Assembly (NCBI GenBank): GCA_029721435.1
Contig: CM056588.1
Coordinates: 37,031,430-37,095,429, forward strand
Source of the DNA: Gymnothorax reevesii
Lineage: Eukaryota > Chordata > Actinopteri > Anguilliformes > Muraenidae
Length of the DNA stretch: 64,000 nucleotides
Reading direction: 5' to 3'
Positions 36,698 to 51,161 of the stretch are shown piece after piece; within the stretch, counting starts at the first letter, position 1, and the number at the start of each line of letters is the position of its first letter. The position numbers and the translations under genes were made by a program. Below the pieces are notes generated by a model that worked only from the letters and a program-made list of their open reading frames with translations, was not told where the DNA came from and did not search any database.

Positions 36698-36741
36698 CGT
36701 CAGGCGCTCACACTCTGCCACGCATCTCTGCTCCGACCGCC
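36698..36741 (-). other. apba2: apba2 5' UTR part of coding exon 1, with splice acceptor
   Basis: On the minus strand a pyrimidine-rich run ends in CTCGGCAG, with AG at 36742-36743, and is followed by 44 nt of untranslated exon before the ATG. The transcript therefore starts in at least one further non-coding exon at higher coordinates. I cannot locate that exon or a promoter. A six-codon upstream ORF lies inside this stretch (see the 36708-36725 entry). Confidence 0.7.
36708..36725 (-). other. Mini upstream ORF before apba2 start
   Basis: ATG CGT GGC AGA GTG TGA on the minus strand. It is out of frame with the main ORF and ends 10 nt before the apba2 ATG. Such a position can reduce initiation or feed re-initiation; whether it is used is unknown. 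Confidence 0.5.
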
Positions 36742-38109
36742 CTGCCGAGGGAACAAAAGAGCCCGTTACTGCAGAGCTAATTAATTACAATCATCGGCGT
36801 GGCGCCCGAGCCGCGGCTAACACTACTCTCAAACGCATGAGACGCCTCTCCCCCACTCTAGCAAGTTTCCCTCGGAGAATCGTTTAGACAGCGCGAGACG
36901 ACGCGACTGTGTCGTCCGAGCCGCGAAACCCCAAAACACTAATGGCACCAGCGCTGGGTGGGGAGCGTATAAATTTCATGAGCCAGCTTTCCTAATTAAA
37001 AAATAAATACCCAGAGAACAAGAGAGCAATTAAGGTTAAGGAGGGGGCTGCCAAGCTTTGCTGTTGTGAACAAGCAGCATCTGAGGTCGCATGAAATCTC
37101 CATTGTGGCAAATCCTGCAAGCCAAGAAATAATAGGACAGATTAAGCTCAAAGATGCCAATATTGTTTACAAATTTGTTTTTTCCCCTTCACTGCAAGTA
37201 ACTGTGAGTAGCTTTGATTCAAACGCCGCCAGCTGAGTATAAATTTGATTGAAGTTGCACACTGGGCAGACGACACCGGCGCGAGGCACCTTAGCCTTGG
37301 GTTCACACAGCCGCAGAACAACCCATAAATTTTCTGTCTGAGGCTGGCCATTTGGCCTCGAACTTTGTTTACTCAAAGCACTGCTGTCAAATGTGTAGTG
37401 ACAGAAACCTGAGAGGCATTATTATTATTATTATTGTGCTGCAGTGCAAGGGTTCAGTATGATTTATAACGCCATAACTGAAGCTTCTTTGCTCCTGTCA
37501 AAGACGTATGAAATGAGCACAAAGGCCCATATTCTCGCTTTCATTGAACAAAGGCTTGCTGCAGTGCTAACATCTGAAACTATCAAAGCATTAGAGGAGC
37601 CTGGACACATAACACTGCAGGAGACGTACGCACTCTCAAACACAGTAGAAATCTGACGACACACGAGCGACGTCTTCAAATGCAGGCTCAGCGTGGTGCT
37701 GGGGGAAAATTGAAAGGGCAGATCCATTTGGGGTGGGGGTGGGGGAGGAGGGGTGCACAGCTAGCAGAGACCCCCCCTTCGCGCCCCCCCCCCCTCCCGC
37801 CACGCCCCACTGAAAGCCATCAGGCAGCAACAGTAGGAATTCTCCGCTAGCGCTCGTCGGGGAAACGGGTAACGCTAGGACACACAAGCACGAAGGCATC
37901 CTCACACTCTCAAACTCTCACTAACGCACACACACTCTCACACAGCTGGGTTATCCCATCAGCTGGGTCACACACCCTGTCACAGCTTCTCAGGTGACAG
38001 ACGTCGGTGTCGAGGTGGGGGGGAATGGGCGGGAGCCATTTGTACGCATCATCAGCAGAGTATGATGTCATGTGTCCACACTGGCTGCTCTCACACATCG
38101 CGGCCATCT
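36742..38109. other. Non-coding sequence upstream of apba2 coding exon 1
   Basis: CpG-dense for about 200 nt next to the exon (36770-36960, with GGCGTGGCGCCCGAGCCGCGG). C/G homopolymer runs lie near 37730-37800. No further exon could be recognised. Confidence 0.5.
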
Positions 38110-39100
38110 CTTTAAAAATAATGCTCCTCAACATCAAATTGCAAAGGCTTTGAAGGTCTCATCATCAACAGTGCATAACATCATCAAAAGATTCAGAGAA
38201 ACTAGAAAAATCTCTGTGCATAAGGGACAAGGCCGAAGACCTTTACTGGATGCCACTGGATCTTCGGGCCCTCAGACGTCACTGCATCACTCACCTTCAT
38301 GATTCTGTCATTGACATTACTAAATGGGCCCAGGAATACTTCAAGAAACCACTGTCTGTAAACACAGTCTGCTGTGCCATCCACAGATGCCACCTAAAAC
38401 TCTATCATGTAAAAAGAAAGCCATTGTTGAGCATGATGTAGAAGCGTCGCAGTGTTCTGTGGGCCAAGGCTCATTTAAAATGGACTGTAGCAAAGTAGCA
38501 AAATGTCCTATGATCAGACGAGTCCAAATTTGGCATTCTTGTTGGAAATCATGGGCGTCTTGCCCTCCGGGCTAAAGAGGAGAAAGACCACCCCTCCTAT
38601 TATCAGAGATCAGTTCAAAAGCCAGCATCTCTGATGGTATGGGGATGCATTAGTGCATATGGTGTGGGACACTTCCATGTTTTAAAAAGCACCATGAATG
38701 CTGAAAGGTATATAAAGGTTTTAGAGCAACATATGCTCCCTTTCAGATGACATCTATTCCAAGGAAGACCTTGTGTATTTCAGCAGCACAAAGCAAAAGC
38801 ACAAACAGCAGCTATTACAACAGCAACAGCAGCAAGAGTCCGTGTACTGAACTGGTCTTCCTGCAGTCCTGATCTTTTACGATTGAGAACATTTGGCATA
38901 TAATTGAACAAAAAGTCAGTCAAAGGAGACCCAAAACTCTCCAGTAGCTGGAAGCCTGTATTAAACAAGAGTGGGATCAAATTCCAATGGCTAAACTCAA
39001 GAAATTTGTCTCCTCAATGCCCTGACACCTCCAATCTGTGTTAAAAAGAAGAGGGGATGCTACACCATGGTAAAAAGGCCCCTATCCCGACTTTTTTGAG
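38110..39100 (+). pseudogene. Truncated Tc1-like transposase pseudogene
   Basis: The plus strand reads HQIAKALKVSSSTVHNIIKR (helix-turn-helix region), then in other frames [23 protein letters not shown] blocks, FQQH, and PDLL...ENIW at 38860-38900. It belongs to the same family as the element at 60565-62133. The N-terminus and left end are missing, several frameshifts and stops break it, and a CAGCAGCA-rich run (about 38780-38840) interrupts it near the second catalytic aspartate. Not functional. Confidence 0.85.
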
Positions 39101-42100
39101 ACCTGCAGCAGCCATCAAATTTGAAATGAGCTCAGTTTGTGGAAAAAATTGTAAAACTTCTGTTTCATCATTTGCTATGATATCTCTGTTCTATTGTGAA
39201 TACTGGCTCATGTGATTTGAAAGACATTGAGTTTTGTCATTGAGTCATTTTATCTTCAGCAATACCAATGTGGAAAACAAGAAGTGAACAGCAAAAGCCA
39301 GATTTAAATTTTTAAAAATATAAGGAGCCTAAGACAACAGCATGGTAGTGTAAGGGCATCCCCCATTAGTACAGGGCTCTTCTTCCTGTCTCCCCCTAGC
39401 AGGGCGGAGACCCACTAACTGTCCCATTACAGGCACCAGACCGATGGATGGATGGACTGACAGAATGGGGAGGCGAGGCCCATCTTGAAATTAATGGCTG
39501 GGGGGTCGAGGCGATCTCTGCCAATCCTGCTCCATCCCGTTCATTATGCAGCCTACATCACCTCCAGCAGCGCTGCTCATCCCTGCTCCTAATGAGCAGC
39601 GTGTGGCCCTGCAGAGTGCTGTCACTCACTCCCACCGCCTCTCCTTAGCGGGTCTGTTATCTCGACGCAGCTCAGATCTCCCACAAGCCCAGCTATACTG
39701 GGTACAGTCCCAGGAAGCCCAAGCCTACCGTCCTTACCTTTCCCACCAAAAAATATGGAGAAGTTTGAGCGAGCGCTTTTACAGCGAGTATGCTGAATTT
39801 CAATGAGATGGATATTTCACTTTGAGAGAAAAAACCCCCACATCAGCCATATAAACCACAAGTGGAGAATGCTGTTCTTCCACGAAGGATTCTCTTTGTG
39901 GACCCGCCCTGACCTCTTTGTTTAAATCCCCCATTACAGCCGCATCAGGAGCCACGCCTACTGTGTCCACAGAAATGCTTGTAACCAAGGGTAACCGTTT
40001 CCCTTGGGTACCCACAATTTTTCCTAACAGCCAGTACTTCACCTTTAGCTATACAGGGCCGCAGGGAAACTGCCATTTCTCAGTACTCTTCCGACTGCGG
40101 ACAGAGCAGAACATCCGCATTACCGATTCCCTCCAGTAGGCCGTCCTCCAGGAGGAGGAGGGCCTACATATCGAGTCTGAATACATTATCATGCAAATGA
40201 CAACCTTGTTGTATTGCATACAGAGCAACTCCATCCCTGTCCTTCTAGAATTTAATAAAGTCAAACTGTACCCGGGTAAAATCAATATATAACATCACAC
40301 CGTGTCAAGTTTTAATGGTTGCGATTTGCCTGGAGATGATGGTGCATTTCAAACAGCCATCCTCGGTTAAATGCCCTAATGTGGAATTATAGGCCTTAGA
40401 GGAGGTATATAGTGGGTCGAAGGCTGGCGCAGCATTTAAGGGTGCGGCTAAACATTTACAGGGATCCGTTTCTCCTCCATTTCCCATTTTCTGTCTCAGA
40501 ATTTACAGGCAGTGGCTGTGTGGTGTCATTCGAATGGTTCCGGGGAGGCGAGGCGGTAAACCAAGGGGCAATTTTGTTTTACACGCACGAAAAAAAAAAA
40601 AAAAAAAAAAAGGCACAGCTCGCGGTACTGTGCCGATCTAATAATATCACAGGAATGTAGAGGACAGATTAATGAGAGCCGTGTGCTGGAAGATTCACAC
40701 TATTCTCAGGGCAAATATTTATCATCAGCTTTGTGATTAAGAATGAATACACCAACAATGGCACAAGGCCTCCAGTCGGCCTTCATTAAAAATGAATCAC
40801 AGCTGGAGCGGATTAAAAGAAGGAAATTACTTCTTTTTGCATTTCTAGTGGAAGATTGAATCAAATTATGAAAATAAGTTTTTGGAAGCTATATTCAAGT
40901 ACCCTGCTATTTAAAACAATATGCCACAAAGTTGAGCTGGCCAAGGTTTTTGAGAAAAAAAAAAAAACAATATAAAACACAAAAATCACTCCATTAATTA
41001 CCTGCAATTGCTCATTTGGACAGTCTTTCTCCATTACAATATTAAAGAAATCGACTTTGTTCCCCTACAGGCCAAATTACTTCCTTCATGAATGCATAAT
41101 ATAGGTCAGCGTTCCCGAATTTCAGACCTCGGGGACTCCCCGCAGAATGCTGGATATTTGGGGCTGCACTGCTGTGATGCCAGACATCTAACAAGCTGTG
41201 GATTTTTCTTAATTAGGTACTTTACAAGTTCAGAGGAACCATTTACCCTCTTCAACCACAAAATGCCGAAATTAGCTGCGCTTTTCAGGAAGAATATGTT
41301 CACATTGTGCTGACTGTGCTTTATTGCAAATGATTACACACAACAAGAGATAAGAGGCAGACCAGTATCACTGATAAAATTAAAGATCTGACTTCATTAT
41401 CCAGCAAATAGTTTGGTTGGCTTGAGGGTGAAAATCCAATTTTAAAAAAATCATAGCATGTATAAGATTCTAAGAGAAGAGGTTTACAGTTTGTCCTGAT
41501 GTTTATTTCCCATTCCAATTATGTCTGATATTCATTGCCACAACTCAGGCCCTCATTTAAATGAAGGCCAATAACAGATTACAAAAGCAATCAGTAGCCA
41601 AGAATTGACCCAAGACATTGAAATCACGAATAGAGCTCCAAAACAGAAGTGCTTAACACTTGAAACTTTTCACTGGAGTTTTTCCCTTAAGTAGGTTGAA
41701 AGAGGGATTTTTTTCCCTATTGTAGGACGTTACATGTATATTGCACATCTGCTGGTCGTGCTGAAGCTACACCACACTTATACAGAGAGAAATATTTAAA
41801 CCCAAGATGCCATCATGCCATATTTTTATGGCCACAGCATTATATCAAATGGAATATATCTAGATCTAGTACATATTTTTATTCGTGTTTCCCAGTAATT
41901 CAGCAGGACATATTTGGGATCCTTGGAAACCTGGTGATCTCCACCAGAATTTCAAGCAGGCCTGAAGTTTCATAGGCATGGATAAGGCAGTGGCATCTGC
42001 AAGGTAATTTGTCCCAAACCAGCCACCATTCCCTGAAATGTTTTACGTGTAGAAAAGGTTTGATGTATAAAGAAACCCATTCATAAAAAATGAGAATCTT

Positions 42101-45100
42101 CTTGCACTTTGAAAGAATGTGCAATGCCTGATTACAAATCTAAAATTGTCAAAAAAGAAAAATCATGCGTCCCAAACATTACGGAGCAAAACTACATACT
42201 CACATGTATACATCTTACATGATTGATAGTCGGCAGTAGAAATACAGTGGAACAGTTCAAGAAAATGCATTACAGCTCAGAAACTGACAAAACTGAAATT
42301 GCATCTAATTTATGTGCGGCTGTAAAATATGGCTCCCTATCGCCACCCATTTCCCAGCACAAAGACCTATTCATCAGACTCAAGAAACAAGCGGCCAGAT
42401 AAATTTCATTGCCGTGCCATGGAGCACGATTTCAAGTGACAGGCTGGGGATCCAATAAAGTTGATAGATTTACTGCACTGTCTCGGCTCTCTGGACTGAC
42501 TAATGAGACCATAGTGGGAGAAATACTCTACATAAAAATCCTCCTAAAAAAATCCACAAAAACATTAATTAATGATTAACTAGGTAGACAAATCAAAGAC
42601 TATCAAATTAATTCCAGCCATTTAAACTCAAATTTGTCATTAATTTGTAACAGTGTAGGCAATAATAATAAAAATTCCAATTGTCAGTGAACTAATTGAT
42701 AGACAGCCGAACACCCTCCTATCTTTCTATTATTTTTCCTATTACAGTCTTTTGCAAGTTTTTTTTTGTTTGTTTGTTTCAGATGAGGCCATTTCCATTA
42801 AAGCTCTGCATATAAAGTTTCAACCTCCGAGAAAACACAATTGTTGTAGATGATGATGTTTGGCAGAGACTCTTCAGAGAAGCTGCCACCTCACAAAGGG
42901 AGAGCCCTCACTCGTGCTCGAGACTCAGATGTACTTGATCTTTTGCACAACACAGCTGAACCTTTGGCATGTATTTCTGTCAAGGATTCATTTTCTTCCC
43001 ATCTTTCAAGAAAAAAGAAATACGCACCTTTACATGAAACATGACATGTGGAAAAAATGGAAAGAACAGGATGATGTGATTTCTATAGAAAGTCATTCCT
43101 TTCAACCATTTGTATACCAAAGTTGCAGGACATTCTCCAGTACACTCGTTTGTAAAGCCACTTCAACAATTTTTTTTTTCTTTTCAGCCCAGCATAGCGA
43201 AATGGAAATGCTTGCTCTTATACCAAATCAGCAGAGTAACAATATTTGTAAAGATTAGGTATGTTAGTACACTGCAGTCACTCCGGGGCATTTTTAAAGC
43301 CCAAATAAAAAAATTAAAAAAAACATTTATACCTAATACTAATTATCCATGTCCTCCGTTTCTAAATAAATTGCATGTTACCTTGGTCAATAAAAAGATA
43401 AGAATGTTAACTTAGAAGAAAAAAAATAATAAATAAAAAAAACTCAGTGATTGCAAACATTTTGAGCAGTGCAATATTCGAAGATTTATCCACAGGACAT
43501 AACATGAATGTACTTTTGTAGATTCAATTCCACAGTTCAACCAATGAGGTAAGAGCACTTTGCATCCACCCGTCCTCTTCATTCGATCCTCTCTGAGCAC
43601 TTGTAAAATTGAATATTCAATAACCCCATCACTGCTACATGTTGTACAAGAGGTCAAGTTATATGCAGGAGGGGAGAAAAAAAAATCAGCATGACTCTAA
43701 ATTATGATTTCCCTTCTGTGATCTCTTTAATGGCGCAATGAAATTGACAAACAATGAAATATGTTTTTTTTTTTTTTTTTAAATGAGCCACCAACCACTA
43801 AACCAATGATTATCCTCATATTACACTATTTAACATTATAATAAATCTGACTTTCCTATACCAAATGGCTATGCCCATTCTTCTCTTTAATAACAAACAC
43901 ATAACAAATTAGTCATGAAATTCCTCTTTCATGTAGCACATACAGAGCAATAAAAATAAAACACAGAGCCCAAAGTGTATACTGTAACATTCTGTACTCA
44001 CTGAGTTTCCATTTCAAACAATCACCTATTTAAAACTGGGGAAATGGCCCAAGGGAAGCAGTTTGAATGATTATTTTAATCTGTAAAATACATTGGTGAA
44101 AGACTTCCAGGAATTCAGAATGCATCTAAATATAAAAGAGCTTTGCTGTTAAACAGCATGGCAGCTTTTCTGAGCTGTGATGTTTACGGGGATATATCCA
44201 CATTTTAACATAAAATGCGCAGCTAAGCAATCAGCCTATTATAGTACGCACCCGCGAAGCTGGTGTTTTACGAACAAATGTATTGCCCATAAAAAAGCAG
44301 ATTGAGCAAGTAATGCAGCAATCAGTCCTGACATCTCAGTTTTAGGATTCAACAACAGTAAAAACCAAATATAAAATCTTCAATTTGCTTAATGATCTAT
44401 CATAACAAAGCACTCCACATCAACACCAAAAAAAAATAAAAAAACCGTATTCACATGACAATGATAAAAAAGATCTATTCACTGCTAAAAAAAAAAAAAA
44501 AAAAAAAACATTAAGAGGGACAAAATGTTTTAAAAAATCATCCAAAATCTCCCCATTTAGGACTACAAGACATGTGACAACACTGAAATATTGTTTATTT
44601 TCTGCGGCCAACATGACTCCAAGCACTTAAATCGGGGTCAAATAAACAGCTCTCAAATGGATGCTCATGAATAATTAATGAGGGTGAAAATACAGACATT
44701 ACCACAGGAGCACAGCAGTTGCATAAAATTAAACTGGCACTTAGCACATTCTCATTCGCCCAGTTAAGCTCTCCTTTCCATTGCTGGCTTCTTCACCAAT
44801 ATAATATCCATGTATTTTATTGCTGAACCAGTAAGCACTTTCCTTAATAGTTGGCCAGTCACTGCTTCAACATCTTTCTCTATTTACCAAGGAATAAAAA
44901 GAATAAAATGTAAAATTCACCAGTTTTGGGTCCACTGGGCTCATTTTCATAGAAGATGGGAATACCTGTCGCCAGGATTTACAGCGCTCACCCGCTCTCG
45001 GAACAAGAGCATCGGACAGAGACGTCGCTTTGCTCCTGACATCAACCTGACTTCCAAATCAACAAGGCCATTGCATCACCGCTTCTTCACTTCAGCGCAG

Positions 45101-47516
45101 AAACTATAGTGGAAAGACATTGGCTTGCTGGAACCAAGCATTTCAGCCACTTTGCACTGTTCCCAGATCAGCAAATGCTTATAAGGTCCATATGAAATGG
45201 TAGGAATCAATAAAGTTATTACCTACACACATCAAAAAATTGCAGCACGTCATGAATTAATGTTAACAACTGCATTATTACAATGGAAAAGTAATTAGCT
45301 CCATAAACAAGTCAGACAGAAGTTATGCTTTCACCAGTGTTTGTGTGTCACTGACTCAGTCTGTCTGTCCGTTTGTAAGCAGGAATAAAGCGTAATGCCA
45401 CGCACCCGGCGCTCTCAATCACCGGTCTATTAAGACTCAGCCTGCATTCCACAATCCGGTCGGATTGCCCGCATCTGTTATTCATTGTAATTACTACATT
45501 GCTTCCTCTATATAAACCAGAACTCCGCACTTAGTCAGTGTGAAGTCTCGTAAGCCTGTTGTTAAGCTACCGTGTAATCGGGTATCTTCATATCCGCATT
45601 TCAAAAGCCCTGTTACTTTTATTACTCAGTGCAGTTTTGTAATTATATTTGGGACATCATTTCCTCTTTGTTTTTGCATTTGCATGTGCTACAGAAAAGG
45701 TGTAATAAAACCTACTTCATCTTTGCATCTGAATTGCCACTGTGCTCGGTGCGCAGAAAAAGCCATTACATACAGAAAATGTTCCAGACCAATTTTGATG
45801 ACACTTTGGGGCAGATTACATACGGCAACCAGAAAGAGGCAAATAGATTTTCACAGGTCAAAATCAAGATCAACATGGTAGAAAAGGTGAATTGCAATGG
45901 TGCAGGCAGAGTTCACACTCTACAGAGTGCCTTCTGAGTTACACATAGAATAATCATTAACGAATCCAGTAAACTTTGGTTTAATAAGTGTATTACCCTA
46001 ACGAATAACCGGCCACTTTCATTCTTGAAAACATAAAATAATTTCTGAACATGTGATCTTATTGTAAAGTGTTACCTTGATTTATGCTGATAAAATGCTG
46101 ATTCATCCTGCATTTTAGAGATTCCATATTTCCGTGGGTTATTGTTGGTTATAACGTGACCTTCATTTAAGGTGCTCATTAAATTACATAGCACAAATGA
46201 CCCTTTCAAAAACCCTTTCTAGCTCAGTTCAACTGCAATGATTGTAATTACAGCAGTTGTAATTACCTCATTATAAAGTAATATTTTGGATACAGTTGTC
46301 TGTCTTCATTGCAGTATTAAAGCTGTTATAATTCAAATTAACAACTCCATTTTCTGTACTACATTTCACTGAATTTATCTGCATCATATGCACAAGGCTA
46401 TAGCATTTGTAAAAGAGCCCTCAGGAAATGCAAAGCATAGAGGAGAAGTTTTGAGAACTTCTGCATCCATACTGAGGAAAAAATAAAAAAGCTAAATTGA
46501 GCTAAATTGAGCAACAGCACTGAATGCCTCGCTGTGCCACTGGAAACTGTAGCTGCTGGCTGGGCTGCATGCAGACCGTATAATTGGAGCTATTTTCAAC
46601 ACAGCTGGTATGAAGTGCTTCCTTGTAAATGTGACTTATGTCCAGAATGAGAAGAGGTTTCAAATTAGTCTGCAAAGCCATCCATCGCAGCCTCTGTTCT
46701 AACATCTTGGCGTTCACTATTGGGGGAAAATCTAATCCCAGCCTCTCAATCACTTCAACATGGATGAGGAGGGGCTCACTCATTGTGCAGTCACATCCAT
46801 CTGCCTGATTTGAGTGTGCAAAAGGCCGAGCACATATTAATGGATGCGTCATCACTACAAGTGACTGTAACCAGGCTGCGGAGGCGGGATTCAAATGGGA
46901 GGGTTGACCGACAGGACCTCATCATTAGCATTAGCGTTAATTCTGCCTGTATTTCAGCCACCAAATCCAAACGCATTCGCGCATGCTGCAAATATGGAGC
47001 ATAAACTGGACAAGGGACTTCCTGTGTAGAGTTGGAATGCTCGCACCCTGTTCTCAGTGGATTTCCCCAAATATTCAAATTTCTTCCTAAGTCCAACCAT
47101 CCATTTCAAGGTAACTGGGGTCTCTAAATTCCACATATTGTAAGCAGGTGAGCGTTAGTCCATGGTGTGCAAATGCCCAGCGATGGACAAATGAACTGTC
47201 CCAGGTTTAGTCCAGTGTCTTGTTCATTGTATGGTTGGTTAGACTCCAGCCCCCCTATGACCCTGACCAGGAATAGGCTAAGGTTATCTAATATGGACTA
47301 GATAATGTATGGCTGGGTATGACTGATCACTGTATAAGCTCCGGAAAAGACGCTATTAACCAAAGCTGCGTGTAGTGCAGTAAAATAATGCACCTTTTTT
47401 TTTTTTTTCTGGGGACCCACAGTCGTTGCATTATTAGCGTAATGCTGAGTCCAAGGATTACCACGCTTACCCTGCAGACCGTTCCGAGTGCATATATTCC
47501 AGTTAAAGGTGCACGT
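39101..47516. other. AT-rich non-coding region, no gene seen
   Basis: Poly(A)/poly(T) runs at 40589-40611, 43763-43780 and 44487-44508. ORFs are short and without homology. From 41.3 to 46.5 kb I could not classify any transposon, unlike the rest of the window. Most likely a 5' UTR intron or upstream region of apba2. Confidence 0.5.
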
Positions 47517-47816
47517 TTACTTTCACTTCGGTTGACATTCGAACTCAAACAAAACAGAGGTAGCCCGCCCCTCCCTCCCATAGTTCCCTCCTTCCCATGC
47601 TTCCATAACTCTCAACATTGTCGGTGATTGGACGGGACGGTTTGTTATGGCCCCTTGTGTTTATTTGCAGTTTGTGATGCCTGTGCAGTCTCCAGAGCCC
47701 GGATTTTTTTTACATTGAATTTATGGGCAGGCAGCTTGCGGATCGTTGAGAGATGTCGGCGAATTGAGACAAAAATATAATCGAGCAGAAAGTAAACAAA
47801 CTTGCATAGTGCACCT
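47517..47816. mobile_element. MITE flanked by TTAA
   Basis: 300 bp with ends AGGTGCACGTTTACTTT and the complement of AAAGTAAACAAACTTGCATAGTGCACCT, flanked by TTAA at 47513-47516 and 47817-47820. TTAA duplication suggests a piggyBac-type mobiliser; TTA with a Harbinger-type mobiliser is also possible. Non-coding. Confidence 0.65.
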
Positions 47817-49566
47817 TTAAGGCAGTACAAATGTTATCAGGGTAATGGATGATGGCGCAAAAGAAGGGGTTAATGCACATCCTACGAAGAGGTGTGATGC
47901 CATAGCAATGAGAAGAAAGAAAAGGAGAATCTAGTATAAACAAAAATGGGCAATGGGCAATAGTTTTACATTTGACATGGGCACATTACTGTATAGCTAG
48001 CAAGCCCTTTGCAAAATTGTCGTCATGAATGAACATTGTTTATTATCCGAAGACCTGGCGTCGACTATTCACAGCCCGCTTTAGCAACAACAACTTACCA
48101 CTTACCATACCACTTCCATTTTTTTTGAGAAATGTCATATCGACATCGTTCATCACGTCGCGCCATTTAGTCAATTGCTTTCTCAGCGCTCCTGGGATAC
48201 GTCGCTCTCACCGTGTGCGTTTCGCTCAGGATTTGTCAAGCAGGTAAATACGCTCTCGGGTGGATTTATAGAGGCCTGCCCAAATTTTACACGAGCTGAG
48301 GCAAGCGGTTTCGCGGCCTTTACTTCAGCTACTAGAGAAAGCGTTTCTAAGTCATAAATTGGGCAAAAAATGAAGATCAGAGCAGAAACAGGAAAACAAT
48401 GAGAAAGAAGAAATGCACGACTGTGTGCCTGCAGCATTCTTTGCTTCTCCAAAGTAGGACTGGCAAGAATTAGTGACTATAATCAGTTTGCTTAATTTAT
48501 CCTCTTAATTGATATATGGCTGTGAATTGCAGCACTGAATCATAGTTTGCTACAGATCTAAGAATAAACACACTGAGTGTTGATGCATTGAATGCACTGT
48601 AGTATGACTTACTGGCCACTGGCAAGTATAGCGGTAATAAATAATTACTTATTATTACTTATTTTTACAACCAATAATCCGTCAAATTACCCAAACACTC
48701 CCAACACCCTCCGTTCAGATGCAAAAATACGACCAATTCCCAGAGATGGCAAAATAGAAGCTTGCGTGCAGTATGTTAGCTTCATATAAAATACATGAGC
48801 ACACACTGAAGAGAGGTCCAGTCATTAATAGTGAGAGAGGCGGTATCCCTGGATAATGTGATCATTCCAGACTCCCACTGCAGAATATATGCACAATCCT
48901 CACCCTGAGCTTTAATGAGAGTGGGCCGCCATCTTTTAACATCTGTCATCAGGAGCAGCAGAATCTTTATTTAGCTGGGAAGGAAGAAGTGGAATGCAGT
49001 CAGCCGCCAAAATAAAATGTCAACAACATTACTAGAGCACTCTGCGAAGGCAACCGTGATGTTTTTACAAACTGACAGGCCGTGAACCACATGTTGCGTG
49101 AGCTCACTACGAGATGACAAAAAACATTACATAAGTCTATGCTTCCCTGCACTTTTTAATTCCACTAAAATCTCAAAAAGTCTAAAATCCCCTGCGGTCG
49201 GATAGAGATTTGCTTATCTGTGAATTTTAATGACTTTTTGTTTACTTTCTCACAGGGAATCTCATTTCATCCTTGGGGGGGGAGCAGGGAGACAGATAAG
49301 GAAAAACAGTTTTGCTTGGAGTGCGTTTGCGAGTGTAATGGCGTCTCGCGTGTATGTATGATTGTGTGCTAATTTTGTATGTATGATTGTGCATTTGTGC
49401 CTATTCTATTGTGCATGTATGAGTGTGTGTGTGTTTGTGTGTGTCTGTGCATTTGTGTGTGTGTGCGCGTGCACATTTGTTGATGTGCATGAGTGTACGA
49501 CTGTATGTCGGGATGCGTGTGCACAAGTATGTGTAAAGGACGCACACCTGTGCGCACAAGTGTGTA

Positions 49567-51161
<1,595 letters not shown>

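Noticed and set aside
36698..36721. N-terminal extension of apba2 by eight codons
   Set aside because: The extension begins with GTG, not ATG. The ATG at 36697 has a strong context and matches the mammalian start.
42860..43415. ORFs of 132 and 101 codons
   Set aside because: Overlapping frames without homology or splice signals in an AT-rich region.
46502..46894. 130-codon minus-strand ORF
   Set aside because: No domain, no splice context and no recognised homologue; length is expected by chance in this much sequence.
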